A stretch of 64,000 bases of DNA from contig NRSV01000024.1 in the NCBI GenBank assembly GCA_002286855.1, forward strand, positions 310,001 to 374,000. Reading direction: 5' to 3'. Each line of letters begins with the position of its first letter. Position 1 is the first letter of the stretch. Below, piece by piece: positions 20,832-32,078 of this stretch. Below the pieces are notes generated by a model. It saw only the letters and a list, made by a program, of their open reading frames with translations, had not been told where the DNA came from and made no database searches. The position numbers were made by a program, and so were the translations under genes. Source of the stretch: Bipolaris cookei (taxonomy: Eukaryota > Ascomycota > Dothideomycetes > Pleosporales > Pleosporaceae).

Positions 20832-22691
20832 TCACTGATATTTAACTGGCAGCTTAATGGGGCGGCCTGAACGCGAGTGTGGTGATGGTGGTGCGGCTGA
20901 TCGATTGGCTGGCTCTGCACCACCACTACTACCACCAACGATAATATTTTTTGACACTGGCTTGATACGGCACATAAAGCTAGGCCTTTTAACTATTTGG
21001 GAGATTTTGATAGCTTTTTGAAGTCGTTTGTGGGCGGCTTGGAGGGCTATCCGGTAGGCAGCTGCTTCAGCTTTCTGCCTCTCACGATCTAGTTTTGCCT
21101 GTGCCCGCGCCCGCCGCCGCGCATCTAATTTTTGAGCTTTAAATAGCTTTCTCTCCTCTTTAGCTTTGATTGCGATAGCTTTTTGGTGTTCTAACACATA
21201 ACCCCGCTGTTTCTGCTCATATTGCTGGCGAGCTTCTCGCACCTTCCGTGGAGACCAGAAAATAGCTCCACCATGATAATCGTCGGATAGCTCAAGCGTA
21301 CCAGACTGTATACAATCCTTCCGCTGTCTCTCATCGATGAGAGCTGCCCGGATTTGCTCGTTTTCTTGTTGAAGAAACGCTGTATCGGCAGATAGTTTCA
21401 CCATGATTCTATTAAGCGCTGAGATCAATCTATTGCTCGTAGATTGATTTAGTAGGTGCCAAATCGTTTTCCAATCAGAAGCTGGTGCTACTAATGCGTC
21501 TCTATTGCTATTAGTAGCTGTAGTTTTGAATTTTGGAGTATAACTTCTGGATTGAATGATGAGAGTCCAGTAGCTCTAAAAGCATGGAGAATTGATAATT
21601 CCTTAAACGCTGCGCACCAAGCTCTCTAGAACATTGGGAAGAAATGAGATTTGGTGAATGGTATCAGCCCTTGGCTAGTATCGGTGAAGTTTGATAGCTC
21701 GTTTGAGTATGCGGTGGATAGTGGCTTGAACAATCCAATATCGAGCGGCTGCAGCGTATGTGTTGAGTGTGGTGGGGAGATAGCTAATATTATTTTATTC
21801 TGATCACAATAGTCAATAAAATCCATCGTTATATGACTATGGTGACCATTCATGGTGAGTAATCTGTAAGAAGATTAAGCTTTTGGCTTGGTGGCTGGAT
21901 CGAACACTTGTTTGAGCCATTGGACACCGATATTATCGTTCGACCAGCCAGTGGCTGATGCAGTGATATATATAGTATGGATATCTGGATCAAAACCTTG
22001 GAGCCATGAGTTCTGGATAGAGCTGGATTTGCTGGAGTAGATAATGCTTGGATCTAGATACGATCCATCCGCGCAGATACACGCAATCAGCGTAATCCAT
22101 TCGCGATTGCTATCTTGAATATTCGATCCTTTCAATTTGGATTTAAGAGCAGCTTTGGAAAAGATTCTGACTGAGCGGGACTGTACTCCAATCATGAAGC
22201 CCTTCTCATCCATATTGTATATATGCCGCGGCTCCACTCTATATTGATCGATTTTTTTGGCTTAGAAGCTCGAATTAGAGTTGATATTTCCTTTATGAAC
22301 CAGCTCGGCGCCGGCTACGATCGATAGGTGTGGTGCGCTTGAGTATAACGAGATGCGAGTAGCGATGAACAAAGCGATCAACCCAGTGGTATCCGAGCTG
22401 CTTCTGGGCTAGCTGCGACACGACATTTCGAATGATACCCCGTGTGGGTGGTAGAACTCGCTTAGTGAGTGTATCGATATAATTGATAAGCTCAGCTTTA
22501 TATTGTAGGTGGACTACCTGCTGGTTCTGTGCAGCTGCTTGTCTAGAGCTAGAAATATCTCGGTGGCGGCGGCTCAGCGTTCCTGGATCAACACCATATT
22601 TCTTAGCGATTTGGGAATATATAAGCTTTTGATTAGGCTTTAAAGTGTTAATAGCAGCAAGCGTAGCGTCAATTGATTGCATTGTGGTCAC
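20832..22691 (-). pseudogene. Fot1/pogo DDE transposase, multiple stops
   Basis: Starting at 22691, the N-terminus has a Psq/CENP-B-type helix-turn-helix (IYSQIAKKYGVDPGTLSRRH), followed by a second DNA-binding part. The DDE domain has NMDEKGFMIG (first Asp), GSNIQDSNREWITLIACICA, a TGWSNDNIG block and PPHSTHTLQPLDIGLFKPL (third Asp). The segment that should hold the second catalytic Asp reads MNGHHSH, with Asn in its place. Breaks: stops near 22293 and 22270, a frameshift in an A7 run at about 22256, TAA near 21873, TAG at about 21626 and tandem TAG codons near 21450. The C-terminal part (20832-21428) is a Gln/Arg/Lys coiled-coil-like tail, common in this group. The pattern of TGG-to-TAG and similar changes fits RIP. 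The copy cannot transpose by itself. Confidence 0.88.
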
Positions 22692-22738
22692 GTTATGAGT
22701 GGTTGAAGTGGGTAGAATAATTAGTGTTGGAGGACGTA

Positions 22739-22764
22739 ATCCGGCGTTGGCCCGTCCGGCACCT
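22739..22764 (-). repeat. Right terminal inverted repeat of the transposon
   Basis: 26 bp ending CCCGTCCGGCACCT, the reverse complement of the left terminus. It lies 47 bp upstream of the transposase start codon on the minus strand. Confidence 0.85.
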
Positions 22765-22989
22765 ATAGTCTATGGTAGTTGCAGAGGGTGAAGTTCTCAG
22801 AACAAGATGTGAAATTCATAGATAGCACAGAAATGGTGGCTTCAGGGCGGTGTTACGTGGGTGGTGAATAAAGTGTAAGGACCCAGGGTGGAGGAGAGTA
22901 ATGACGATGTTGAGGAGCGGTGCACGGGCGCTGCCCCGCCGCGATGGTGTTTGGTGAGTGTCGACACCACGACCAGACAACGCGCCACC

Positions 22990-25782
22990 ATGGCTAAACT
23001 CCACCGTGAGCGCGTCGAACACGCGTTGAACGAGCTATTAGTGCGCATCGTGCCCGAGGATCCAGATGACGATGAAGAGGTCGCCAACCAGCGCTTCGAA
23101 GACGCGTTTGAGTTTGCCATTGACGAACTCACGTCGGCAGGCGATCCCGCCCTGGTCCCCGATGTCCACCATATCGCCAGCCTGATGGACCGCAAGGGTG
23201 AGTGATTGTGTTTTGTATTATGTGGTTATATACGAAAAAGACATCACTAAGATATAACAGTCTCGGGCCCACGAAACGATCAGCACAAGAGCGCCCGTCT
23301 GCACAATCTGCTCTCGCGCCTCGAGACACAGACAGTGTTGGACCAGAAATGGCGAATGCTCTATTTCCTCTATAAGCTCTCTGATAATGGCGAGCCAGTT
23401 CCAGATGCACCTGTGGCCCAGGACCTGCGTAGCTTTCCCCGAGAGCCCACTACTCCTTCTAAGCGCGCCTCTGCCCCAGCATTCCAGGACGCCTTTGCAA
23501 AGCCGGGCCTTGCCCAGCTACCCGTCAATGCTGGCTCACCCAAAGCACCTTCACGCCCACCGACTATAGCCGAAAAGCCAGAGAAGCGACGCGAGAGGCG
23601 CTCCCAAGACACGACCAAAGAGCAGCAGGCCAAAGCAGCCAATGCCGTCGAAAAGCCAGAATTTGGCCCCTCAGAACCGACCCTGTTACGCGAGCTCCCC
23701 TTTACGCTACAGGGCTACTCCTCTACCAATTTGACGTTTCCTTCCTCGACAGCCCTCAAGCTTCCACCGACCCTCCCTGTACCCATTATCAGCCTCCTGC
23801 ATACGCTCGCTGAGCCCGCCATCCTGTACAAAGGCCTGGCCGAATTTGTCGATGAGATCCAGGGCGGTCTGATAGAGCAGAGTTTCCGCGCCGCCCTGGC
23901 CAAGGAGCTGAGGGCGTACCTCGGCTTGGTTGCTACGCTCGAAGGCCAAATCAAGAGGGCCTTGGCACAGCTCGGTGAGGGCTCAGCGCACCAGGGTGCC
24001 AGCAAGGCTGGAGTCACTCTTAAGCGATGCGTCATATGGATCAGAGAGCCGACAATGGGCCTGCGACTCATGAGTCTGATGGTGGAAGAATCAAAGACGA
24101 AGAAAGGCGGCGAGCTGATTGCACTCATCCATTCCTTCTCCCTTAACCACGGCGACCCCTACGTCATGAACTTTGCCGAGCGCCTTCTTTCCGACGTCAC
24201 CCGTCCATTCTATGACATGCTGAGGCAGTGGATCTACGATGGCGAGCTGGCTGATCCATTCGCAGAATTCTTCGTCTCTGAGCAGAGCGAAGACGAGATC
24301 CTCGAAGCAAATGGCAACGAGGGCAAGGGCGGCGCCACAAGTGTATGGGAAGACAAGTACAGACTCAACGACAAAATGGTCCCTACTATTGTTACCGAGG
24401 ACTTTGCAAAAAAGGTGTTCCTCATCGGCAAGACACTCAACTTTATTCGTTATGGCTGTGGTGATGCAGCATGGGTTGACACTTACTCTAAAAAGGCTTC
24501 TAAGGAGCTGCAATATGGCGATACTGCGAACCTGGAGAGATCTATCGGCGACGCCTACAAGACCACCATGGCTCGTCTGATTGACCTCATGGCGAACAAG
24601 TTCAAACTATTTGACCATTTACAAGCACTGAAAAAATACATGTTGCTTGGTGCTGGTGACTTCATTGCTGTACTCATGGAATCGCTCTCGTCAAATCTTG
24701 ATAGACCCGCCAACACCCAGTACCGACACACGCTCACCGCCCAACTCGAGCACGCGGTCAGAAACTCCAACGCCCAATTCGACATATCAGACGTTCTTCG
24801 TCGACTCGATTCTCGCATGTTGGAGCTGTCGCATGGCGAGATTGGATGGGACGTTTTCACGCTCGAATACAAGATTGATGCTCCCGTAGATGTTATTGTG
24901 ACTCCATTTGGCTCTAAGCAATATCTTAAAGTCTTCAACTTTCTATGGAGAGTAAAGCGTGTCGAGTTTGCCCTTGGTTCTACATGGCGTCGCTGCATGA
25001 CCGGTGCTCGCGGCGTTTTGGGTACCGTATCAGACAAGATGGGCTCCGACTGGAAGAAAGCGCGCTGCGCCATGGCCGAGATGGTCCACTTTGTCAACCA
25101 GCTTCAGCACTACATTCTTTTCGAGGTTATTGAGTCTTCATGGATCGATTTGCAAAGAGCACTCAACAAGCCCGAAAGCACACTCGATGACATGATCGAA
25201 GCCCACGCAAGGTACCTCGACAACATTACGAGGAAAGGTCTCCTTGGAAGCACTACTACGGATTTCACGGCGCAACTGCATGAGCTGCTAAAGACTATGC
25301 TGGCATACAAAGATGCCGTAGATGGTCTATATTCGTGCTCAGTTGCAGAGTTTACTCGAAGACAAGAACATGCTGCCAAGATTGAAACGCGAACCGCAGC
25401 TGGCAGGTGGGGTCTCTCTGAAAAGGACAACCATGGTAGCTCGACTCCAGATCCTTCTGCACGATCGCGTGCAGCTTCTACCAACCAGGATGTCGACTCA
25501 CCTTTCCCGCCACCCTTGCTGAAAATGGGTATGACTGGGTCTGTCGAAGATGACGTACTACCGGCACTTCAAAAGCGCTTAAGTCATCTGGCCGAGGACT
25601 TCAAGGCCAGGATTAATCTTCTCCTTGGTGATCTTGTGCACTCCCCCGATGGCGAGCTTAAAATGCTGGCTGTCAATATCAATTTCAACGATGTATACAA
25701 GGTTGAGCGAAGACGAAGAAAAGGGTCTCAAAAACGCGACAAGGACAAAGAGACTTCCAAAGTTGACACTTCTGCAACATGA
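22990..25782 (+). CDS. SPC98: Gamma-tubulin complex component 3 (GCP3/Spc98)
   Basis: Exons 22990-23197 and 23261-25782 join across a 63-bp intron (GTGAGT...ACAG) to give 909 residues. GCP3/Spc98 is a core subunit of the gamma-tubulin small complex that nucleates microtubules at spindle pole bodies. Features include an N-terminal helical region, a Pro/Lys-rich linker (about residues 110-200), the GRIP1 region beginning with LLRELPFTLQGYSSTNLTF, and GRIP2 with YMLLGAGDFIAVLMESL, FDISDVLRRLDSRML, WDVFTLEYKIDAPVDVIVTP and YLKVFNFLWRVKRVEFAL. It ends with a short basic tail. The ATG at 22990 has a strong context (GCCACCATGG) and begins a helix; an in-frame ATG at 22888 would add 34 non-conserved residues. 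The transposon end is 217 bp upstream, so regulation may be affected. The reading frame is fully intact. Confidence 0.93.
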
Positions 25783-26066
25783 GTATTGGTATAATCTGCG
25801 GCGTTTAACGCGACATTGATACCCCATGTGTTTTGCTAGGAAGTTACTACGTCTGACATTTCTCGAATTTCAATTTTTTAATTTCCTCTGCCACATGTCA
25901 CTTCCTCGAATTCAAATGCAGAAAAGGATGGAGTGTATTATTCCGTATGCCTTCAAACCAACTTAGTCGACTAATCATAATTATCATTCGTGATGCTAAT
26001 GGAATCCTATAGGCGATACGTTACAGCCACTTGGAGAGAACAAATGTCCGTCACACATTCCCCGCG

Positions 26067-27145
26067 CTAGTTTTTGATATAGGGAATGCCAGTCAACTTG
26101 AATGTCTGTCCATCCATGACTGGCTTGTTGACCGGCTTGAAGCGGTTGTGCGGATCGTCCACCCCATCCCTCGTGGCCACATTGGATCCAGTATGCACTG
26201 CATTCGGCTAATGAGTCGTACCAACCCACCTCTCATACGCATCCTTGCGAACCAAATCCTCCTGCGAAGCATCCGCCATAGGCATATAACACGTGTATAT
26301 CGCAAACCTCAGCTGATGAGTTTTCGAGGCCAGATTGTAATGTGGCGTACGGTTATCCCAGACAAGTAGATCGCCTGGGTCCATGCAGACTTTGGTCCAT
26401 GTGAGATCTTTGTCTGTGAGCCACTTCATGCCGTTTTCAGTAAAGCTGAACTATTTGGGTGTCCACGCTGGGATACATGGCTCGTCTTTCATGGCGGCGT
26501 GAAACCCGAAGAGCATATGGCCACCGGGACAAACGATGAGGCCGCCATCGTCTGAACCGTTGGGAAGGAAGTTGACAAGACCCTGCAAATAGCGGAATCC
26601 AGCTTTCTCTGGATTCTGATCTTGGTGTGGCCACGGCTTGTTGGGAGCAATATCTGTGCGACCGGGAAAAGTAAAGTTGATCGCATCAAAGGACACGATA
26701 AGGTCTTTGTCGTTGTGTACCTTCTCAAAGGCACTGACAACGCCTGGTTCGCCGCGGACGTCCCAAGTAAAGTCTTCATGTGTGACGGTGTAGTGGATGC
26801 ACATGCCCTTTTCGTTGATGAGTGGTAGCTTGTCCTTGTGTGCTGTGGACAGGTCATTGCGGTCGAATCCAAGGTTACTAATGCAGTTTCGTTAGTATAT
26901 GGATGAGTATAGAAGTCAAATTTTAGACGAACTTACAAGCCTTCTAGCCATGAGAACAGGCGGTCTACGTATTTAAATGCCCTATCTTGGGGAATAGCCC
27001 CTTTGATGACAGCGTAACCGTCTCGTACAAGATCATCTCCCCAGTCTTCAAACTTGGGGTCTGTACCATCCATCTTCATGGGCGCATTTTGAACTTTGCT
27101 CAAGGTGAAGGATGATGTCTTGGTCGTGGTCGTTATCGTGATCAT
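26067..27145 (-). pseudogene. Phytanoyl-CoA dioxygenase (PhyH) family gene with two amber stops
   Basis: Exon 1 (26937-27145) and exon 2 (26067-26877) are separated by a 59-bp intron with good signals (GTAAGT...TTAG). They form one 340-codon frame broken only by TAG at 26451-26453 and TAG at 26208-26210. The protein resembles fungal PhyH-like Fe(II)/2-oxoglutarate dioxygenases: GYAVIKGAIPQ near the start, the iron-binding HxD in WPHQDQNPEKAG, a GGLIVCPGGH block, and the distal histidine region DLLVWDNRTPHYN. A sensible end (LTGIPYIKN) follows the second stop in the same frame. Both stops sit where Gln codons fit, so one C-to-T change each would explain them. Frame retention argues for recent loss. 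Alternatives are programmed readthrough or base-call errors; an intron cannot remove either stop. It lies next to a broken FAD monooxygenase and MFS transporter. Confidence 0.75.
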
Positions 27146-27633
27146 GATGAGCTTAGATGAGATGAGATGAGGTACAATATACGAATGAGGTTTTAGTCGT
27201 TTCCAAAGCGGTAGATTCCGATTTTGGTGAAATGTTGCTTGAATTTAGTCAGTTTTATCGCTTTTATCTTTCAGTTGCAACCATGTCGTGTTGGCTGTGC
27301 ATGATGAGGCTCATACGCCACGCACACCGCTCCACTCCCACATGTTCTGATGGATGGTAGTTTTGGATGTTAATTGTTCTGAAGTTCACCCCACCTCTTC
27401 CAAACCGTGTACTGATAATACAACTTTAGTTCAACCTTGTTGATCCTGGAGGCAGCAAATCCTTGGCTTCTCGTTGGAATGTGCGTATATATATGTGTGT
27501 GTGTCGACACTCGTGATGTTGAGTGGGGGTCCGTACGATCTCTCGGAGCAACAAGTTCAACATCATCATGTCAATCCTGCCTTAAATATTCTTTTTTCAA
27601 CTGTTTTTGTCTTCGCTATCACTTGATTTCATT
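27146..27633. other. Divergent spacer between PhyH and FAD-monooxygenase remnants
   Basis: The two genes point away from each other, so this 488-bp stretch would have held both promoters. A short GT/TG run (about 27491-27505) is present. No gene is seen. Confidence 0.4.
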
Positions 27634-28865
27634 TTGGCTTCACAAACACCTCTCCGGATCGTCATTGTTGGCAGTGGCATTGCAGGACTAGCGTCTGCCA
27701 TTGCCTTACGAGGCCCGAATCGCGAGATCATCATTCTTGAACAATCACATCTGCCGTCAGAGATTTGTGCAACAGTTTCTCTTCAGCTAAATGCGACGCG
27801 CATTTTAAAAAAAAATCCGGGGTGTGAGTGACGTGTTGGAAGCTTCAAATGGCATGGTGGATAGTGGATTCTGTATCTTTAATTCGGATCGCAAAATGGT
27901 CAACGAAATTCCACTGCTAGTACAAAAGAAATATGGAGCCGACCGCATTATTTGACATCGACAAGACTTGCATTCACAGCTCACAAAGATTTTCAAGGAC
28001 CCTACAAGAAGTGGACCAGTTCCTGTAGTGGGGACCTCTTCCTGTGTTGTCGACTGCGATTGCGAGGCAGGAATCATCAAACTAGAAGATGGAGAAACCA
28101 TCCAAGCAGACATCATCATCGGTGCCGACGGCATACACAGCGTTTTGCGACTGCTAGTAGCAGGAAAGGAGATCAAGCCAAAGCCCACAGGCGCTTCATG
28201 CTATCGGCTCATGATGACTTCACAAGAAATCCGACAAAAAGCACCAGAATTCGCAGCACACATCAACCCAGTCGATCCTTACACATCAATGTTCCTGGCT
28301 CATAACTGTCGGCTCATCATGGGCCCCGCACGCAACGGCGAAATATTCAGCGTCGTCGCTCTCGTCCCCGACGACAAAATGAAGGAAGACCGTGACAAAG
28401 CACAACCATGGGTGACAGAAGGCGACCCCCCAAAAAATGCTTGAGACATTCAACGACTTCCCAGACTGGAAAAAAGATATGCTCAAGCTACCCGACCGAA
28501 TCGGCCTCTGGCAACTCCGCGACATCGATCCACTGGATATCTGGGTCCGAGGCCGCGTCATCCTCATCGAAGACGCAGCGTACGCCATGCTACCTACGCA
28601 GGGTCAAGGCGCAAGCCAGGCGATTGAGGATACAGAGGCTCTTGGCGCGTACTTAAATAGTCTGCAAGGACCACCGGTCACAGCAGAAGATGTGACGGCA
28701 GGGCTGATCCAGGTGTTTGAAGCAAGATATGAGCGAGCAAGTCTGATCCAGAAGTTTAGTCGTGATGCAGCGAGACTGGCGACGGAGAAGGGAAGTAGTG
28801 AGGTTAAGATGCGGCCGGATGAGTTTATGGATTATAATTTTCAGTATAGGGGGGCGGTTGAGTAG
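27634..28865 (+). pseudogene. FAD-dependent monooxygenase (salicylate-hydroxylase-like), broken
   Basis: The N-terminal nucleotide-binding motif is clear (PLRIVIVGSGIAGLASAIALRG, GxGxxG), followed by ILEQS at the end of the second beta strand. Then come HRQDLHSQL, the GADGIHSVLR motif and, near the C-terminus, GRVILIEDAAYAMLPTQGQG (the GD motif, with Glu-Asp instead of Gly-Asp), then IEDTEALGAYL. The family hydroxylates aromatic or polyketide substrates with NAD(P)H. Lesions: the expected start codon reads TTG (27634); a frameshift in an A9 run near 27812; TGA at 27953-27955; and a +1 shift in an A6 run near 28433. Downstream segments realign perfectly after each break. I infer a dead gene; both frameshifts lie in homopolymers, so assembly error should be considered for those two. 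Confidence 0.8.
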
Positions 28866-29558
28866 CAGAAGCAGAGGGCTGTTAGTTCGAGTGCGTAGCT
28901 GAAGTAACGAATGGAGTGTTGAGCTTTCTGGGTTTACGTAGTGGAAATCACGAGGCTGTCTGTTTTGTTTGCCCATATTCCCGAAGGACTTAGTTTCTAG
29001 TTACTGTGCCCACATGCTCTGCGCCGACCATCCATCTATCCTTCTCCACTTCGGTTGTTCCGCTCAGCAGTGGAAATCTTTCGAACCATTCGTCAACATA
29101 CGATGTGGGCGGCTAGCGTGTTAGGAGATGAAGTGCTCGTAGCACGCATGTTAACTTTGCTCGAGCTTTTAATACTAATCATTTCCTTCACATAGTTCTC
29201 TTTGTTACAGACCAAACGACCTGAATTCCATTGGTCAGTTCAAATTTGCCCCGCATCCTCGGCACTGTGAAATGCGGAGTTGTGGTTTACGACTCGGATA
29301 TCTACACACCGATCTTCATAGTAAGGGAAGTGGTCCTTCTCACAGCCACATACTCGCCCGCTCCACGTCGTAGATAAGTCTAGTCCTCCAGATTTCACTT
29401 GTCACTTGCAGCGGAATGTGGAGAAGTTAGCGTGTTATCAACCAATACTCCTCAGGGACTACAGCCTCTATATCCAGCTGCAAGATGGGGGGATTTGGCT
29501 AGATTAAGCATAAGGCGTGTCCACCTGCTCTTCGCAAGAATCCCCCAACTCTACGTAC
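28866..29558. other. Spacer between monooxygenase and MFS remnants
   Basis: 693 bp with no gene seen. It presumably held the promoter of the MFS gene downstream. Confidence 0.4.
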
Positions 29559-31349
29559 ATGAGTAAATCGCTATTCTCCAAGTGCCACCCATCGAGGATG
29601 GCCAAACTACACTCGCACGCATCGTTGGACCAGAAACTCGATGTCGAAATCAGCTACAAAGAGGATGTCCAGCCAGCACACAACACCAGCCCTTCCTCAC
29701 ACGTCAAAGGCAGCGCCTTCCTCGTCCGCGAAGATGGCCAGGTCCGCAACATCCTTGTTCTCTCATCCAACCCCAACAACCCGCTCAACTACACGCGCTG
29801 GGAAAAATACGGTATCATCTCCTGCTGCTGCTGCTGCTGCTGGTTCTCCATCATGGGTCTTTCGATCGCAGGCGGGCTCGGCGCTATCCTCAATGTATTT
29901 TTCGAAATGTATACTCCGCAAGGGTACACGCCTGATGAAATCGTCTTTTTAATCACGCTATCTACATTATGCATCGGACTAGGTACGTAATAATTATTTC
30001 CGACCGCAATTCAACAAACTCTTTGATTTTTCGATTTATCTGACGTTGGATTATGTGAAAATATAGCGAATTACGTCATTCTGCCTTTAGCTCTGGCATA
30101 CGGTCGCCGTCCCGTTTTCCTCGTCTCCAATGATAGTCTTACTTGCGGCTACGATGGCTGCTGCCGTTCAAAATAGTTATAATGGGCATCTTGTATCGCA
30201 GATTGTGCAGGGTCTTGCGGCGGGCTCGTCCGAGTCGTTGCTCCCGCTTATGCTTACTGAAATTACGTTTTTGCATGAACGCAGACGGATTTTTGGGTTA
30301 TACTGGATGGTGCAGAATGCGCTACGCTTGTCTATCAGCTTGGAGACCATATATCTTAACGAGGATATGGGGTGGCGGTGGTACTACTGGGTTTTTGTCA
30401 TCACGATCGGGTTTGGTCTTGTGGTTGCGTTTTTGCTTTGGGGTCGAAACGCAATTCACGCGGTCCCCCGTCAATCTTGATGGGCTTCTGATTTTCATGG
30501 ATGGGTTTGGAATTATGGAATTCATCCCGGAGGAAGGAGCGCAGGATTATTTTGCGCATGTGAGCTCCAAGGGCTTTAGCATACCCAGTGTAGACGCGAA
30601 TGAGGCCGATGTGCCACGGAAGACGTACCTTCAAAAGTTGTGTCCTTGGTCTCCAGTTCAGAAACAACCGGTCAAGATTATGGTCATGACGTACCTGCAT
30701 ATGTCCCAGAGTCTGTACTCTCCAGGTATCCTCTTCGCCATCCCGAGTTCATCGGTTGCGCTCGGCTGCGCTGTCGGCATGTCACTGACCTACAACACCG
30801 TGTTACATGAGCACTACGGATGGGATGTGAAGAACATTGAATTTATCAACATCGGCGGCGTTATCGGCGCTGTTCTGCGAATGTTGTATTGTACATTCCT
30901 CGGCGATAAGTTCGTCCTCTATGCCGCGCGACGAAACAAAGGCATTCACAAACCGGAACACCATCTCATTGTTCTCATCCCACCGGGTATTATTGGCGCC
31001 GCAATGCTAGTTCTCTACAGATACACTGCTGGAGGCGGCGCAACTTGGTAGGATCTATACATGGCGTGGATACGGTTCTAGTACACGTTTACTGCTGTGC
31101 TCATCGTGTCTACGACGTTTGCGTCTGAAGCTGGGGCGCAGCATTCCGGGCCTGCGCTGGTAGTTTTTGTGGGGGGCCAAGAATATTGCTTCCTTCGGTC
31201 TTACATATGGCCTCATGCCCATGGTTGCAAAGCATAAGTATAAGTGGGCGTTTGGTTTGTTGGTGGGTATTTACAATACCACCTTCTTGCTCGGTATTCC
31301 GGTTTATTATTTGAATCCGATGTGGCGTGCGAGGAGTAAGAAGAACTAG
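29559..31349 (+). pseudogene. MFS transporter (DHA1/synaptic-vesicle-type), heavily broken
   Basis: A hydrophilic N-terminus (about 80 residues) contains NPNNPLNYTRWEKYG, a common start of fungal DHA1 drug/metabolite exporters. It is followed by TM1-2 and an intron near 29982-30064, then YGRRPVFLV, GWRWYYWVF at the middle and NIASFGLTYGLMPM and GIPVYYLNPMWRARS at the C-terminus. Lesions seen: a shift near 30130, another near 30440 in a T/G-rich run, TAG near 31049 and 31079, and an extra G in a G6 run near 31173. Each downstream segment continues the same protein. Together with the neighbouring PhyH and FAD-monooxygenase remnants it makes a three-gene dead group resembling part of a catabolic or secondary-metabolite cluster. 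Confidence 0.78.
29822..29842 (+). repeat. (CTG)7 trinucleotide repeat
   Basis: Seven CTG units; in the MFS frame they read as six consecutive cysteines at the start of TM1. A slippage tract inside a coding remnant. Confidence 0.9.
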
Positions 31350-32078
31350 CAAAGAGTGAGAGTAGTTTTGAGTTATGACCTGGCCAAGACAGTTCATGAA
31401 TGTGTTATGAGTGTGTCATGTTTAGTCGAAAGAATCAGGAAATTTCTTCGGGTTGGATGTGACAAGAGTGCAGTCAATAGGCAGTTCACTAAACATCAAT
31501 ATTCACAAGTTCAATTCAATAATCCGCTACAATAAGAGTGGCCCTCCAACTCGCTTCCGTTCTTCTGAAATGTATAAAATCCGCCAAGCCTAGCATTAAT
31601 CCCTAAGCCTTCTGGCGGCGCTGACATCTATCGACGAGAATCGCCTGTAATTACTCTCTACCAATCTATTCAGTACTCAGCCGGAATATTATAGTATGCA
31701 CCCCCGGGCTAGTTTACAATACCCAGAATACATACTACTCGCTGCGAAGATTCAGACATTTAAACGTACTTTTCCCAAGACTTTATCAAGTACGATCTGT
31801 TGACTCAAGTATACTGTCACCAATGTCGCAGTGTTTCATATGTACATAGGATGAGCACAATGATCGTATAATAGTTCCATTTCAATTTGAGCCTAAGATG
31901 AATGCCTCGCCACTATGCATTCATGACCATGACTATCTCCTCTTATCATCACCCACAAATGTCTATGCAAAATACTACACATCTCGTTCATGTCCACCTT
32001 AGCCATCTTTGTTTATAACCTGCTCTGTTGACTCCGACAAGAACCGTCTTTCGAGGTAGACGATACTGTGGCATAGGT
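31350..32078. other. Intergenic region
   Basis: 729 bp without a gene, AT-rich. It includes the 3' flank of the CCHC gene on the minus strand. Confidence 0.4.

Larger units (their letters stand above)
20691..22772 (-). mobile_element. Fot1/pogo-type (Tc1/mariner superfamily) DNA transposon, decayed
   Basis: A 2.08-kb element with 26-bp terminal inverted repeats (20697-20722 and 22739-22764; one mismatch) whose core reads CCGGACGGGCCAACGCCGGA. TA dinucleotides at 20691-20692 and 22771-22772 fit the TA target duplication of this superfamily, although the few bases outside the clear repeats differ by a small indel. Between them lies a transposase remnant on the minus strand. Its right end is 217 bp from the ATG of the gamma-tubulin complex gene, so it sits in or beside that promoter. 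Confidence 0.85.

Noticed and set aside
22888..22989. Upstream in-frame ATG for GCP3
   Set aside because: The added residues are not family-like and the ATG at 22990 has a much better context.
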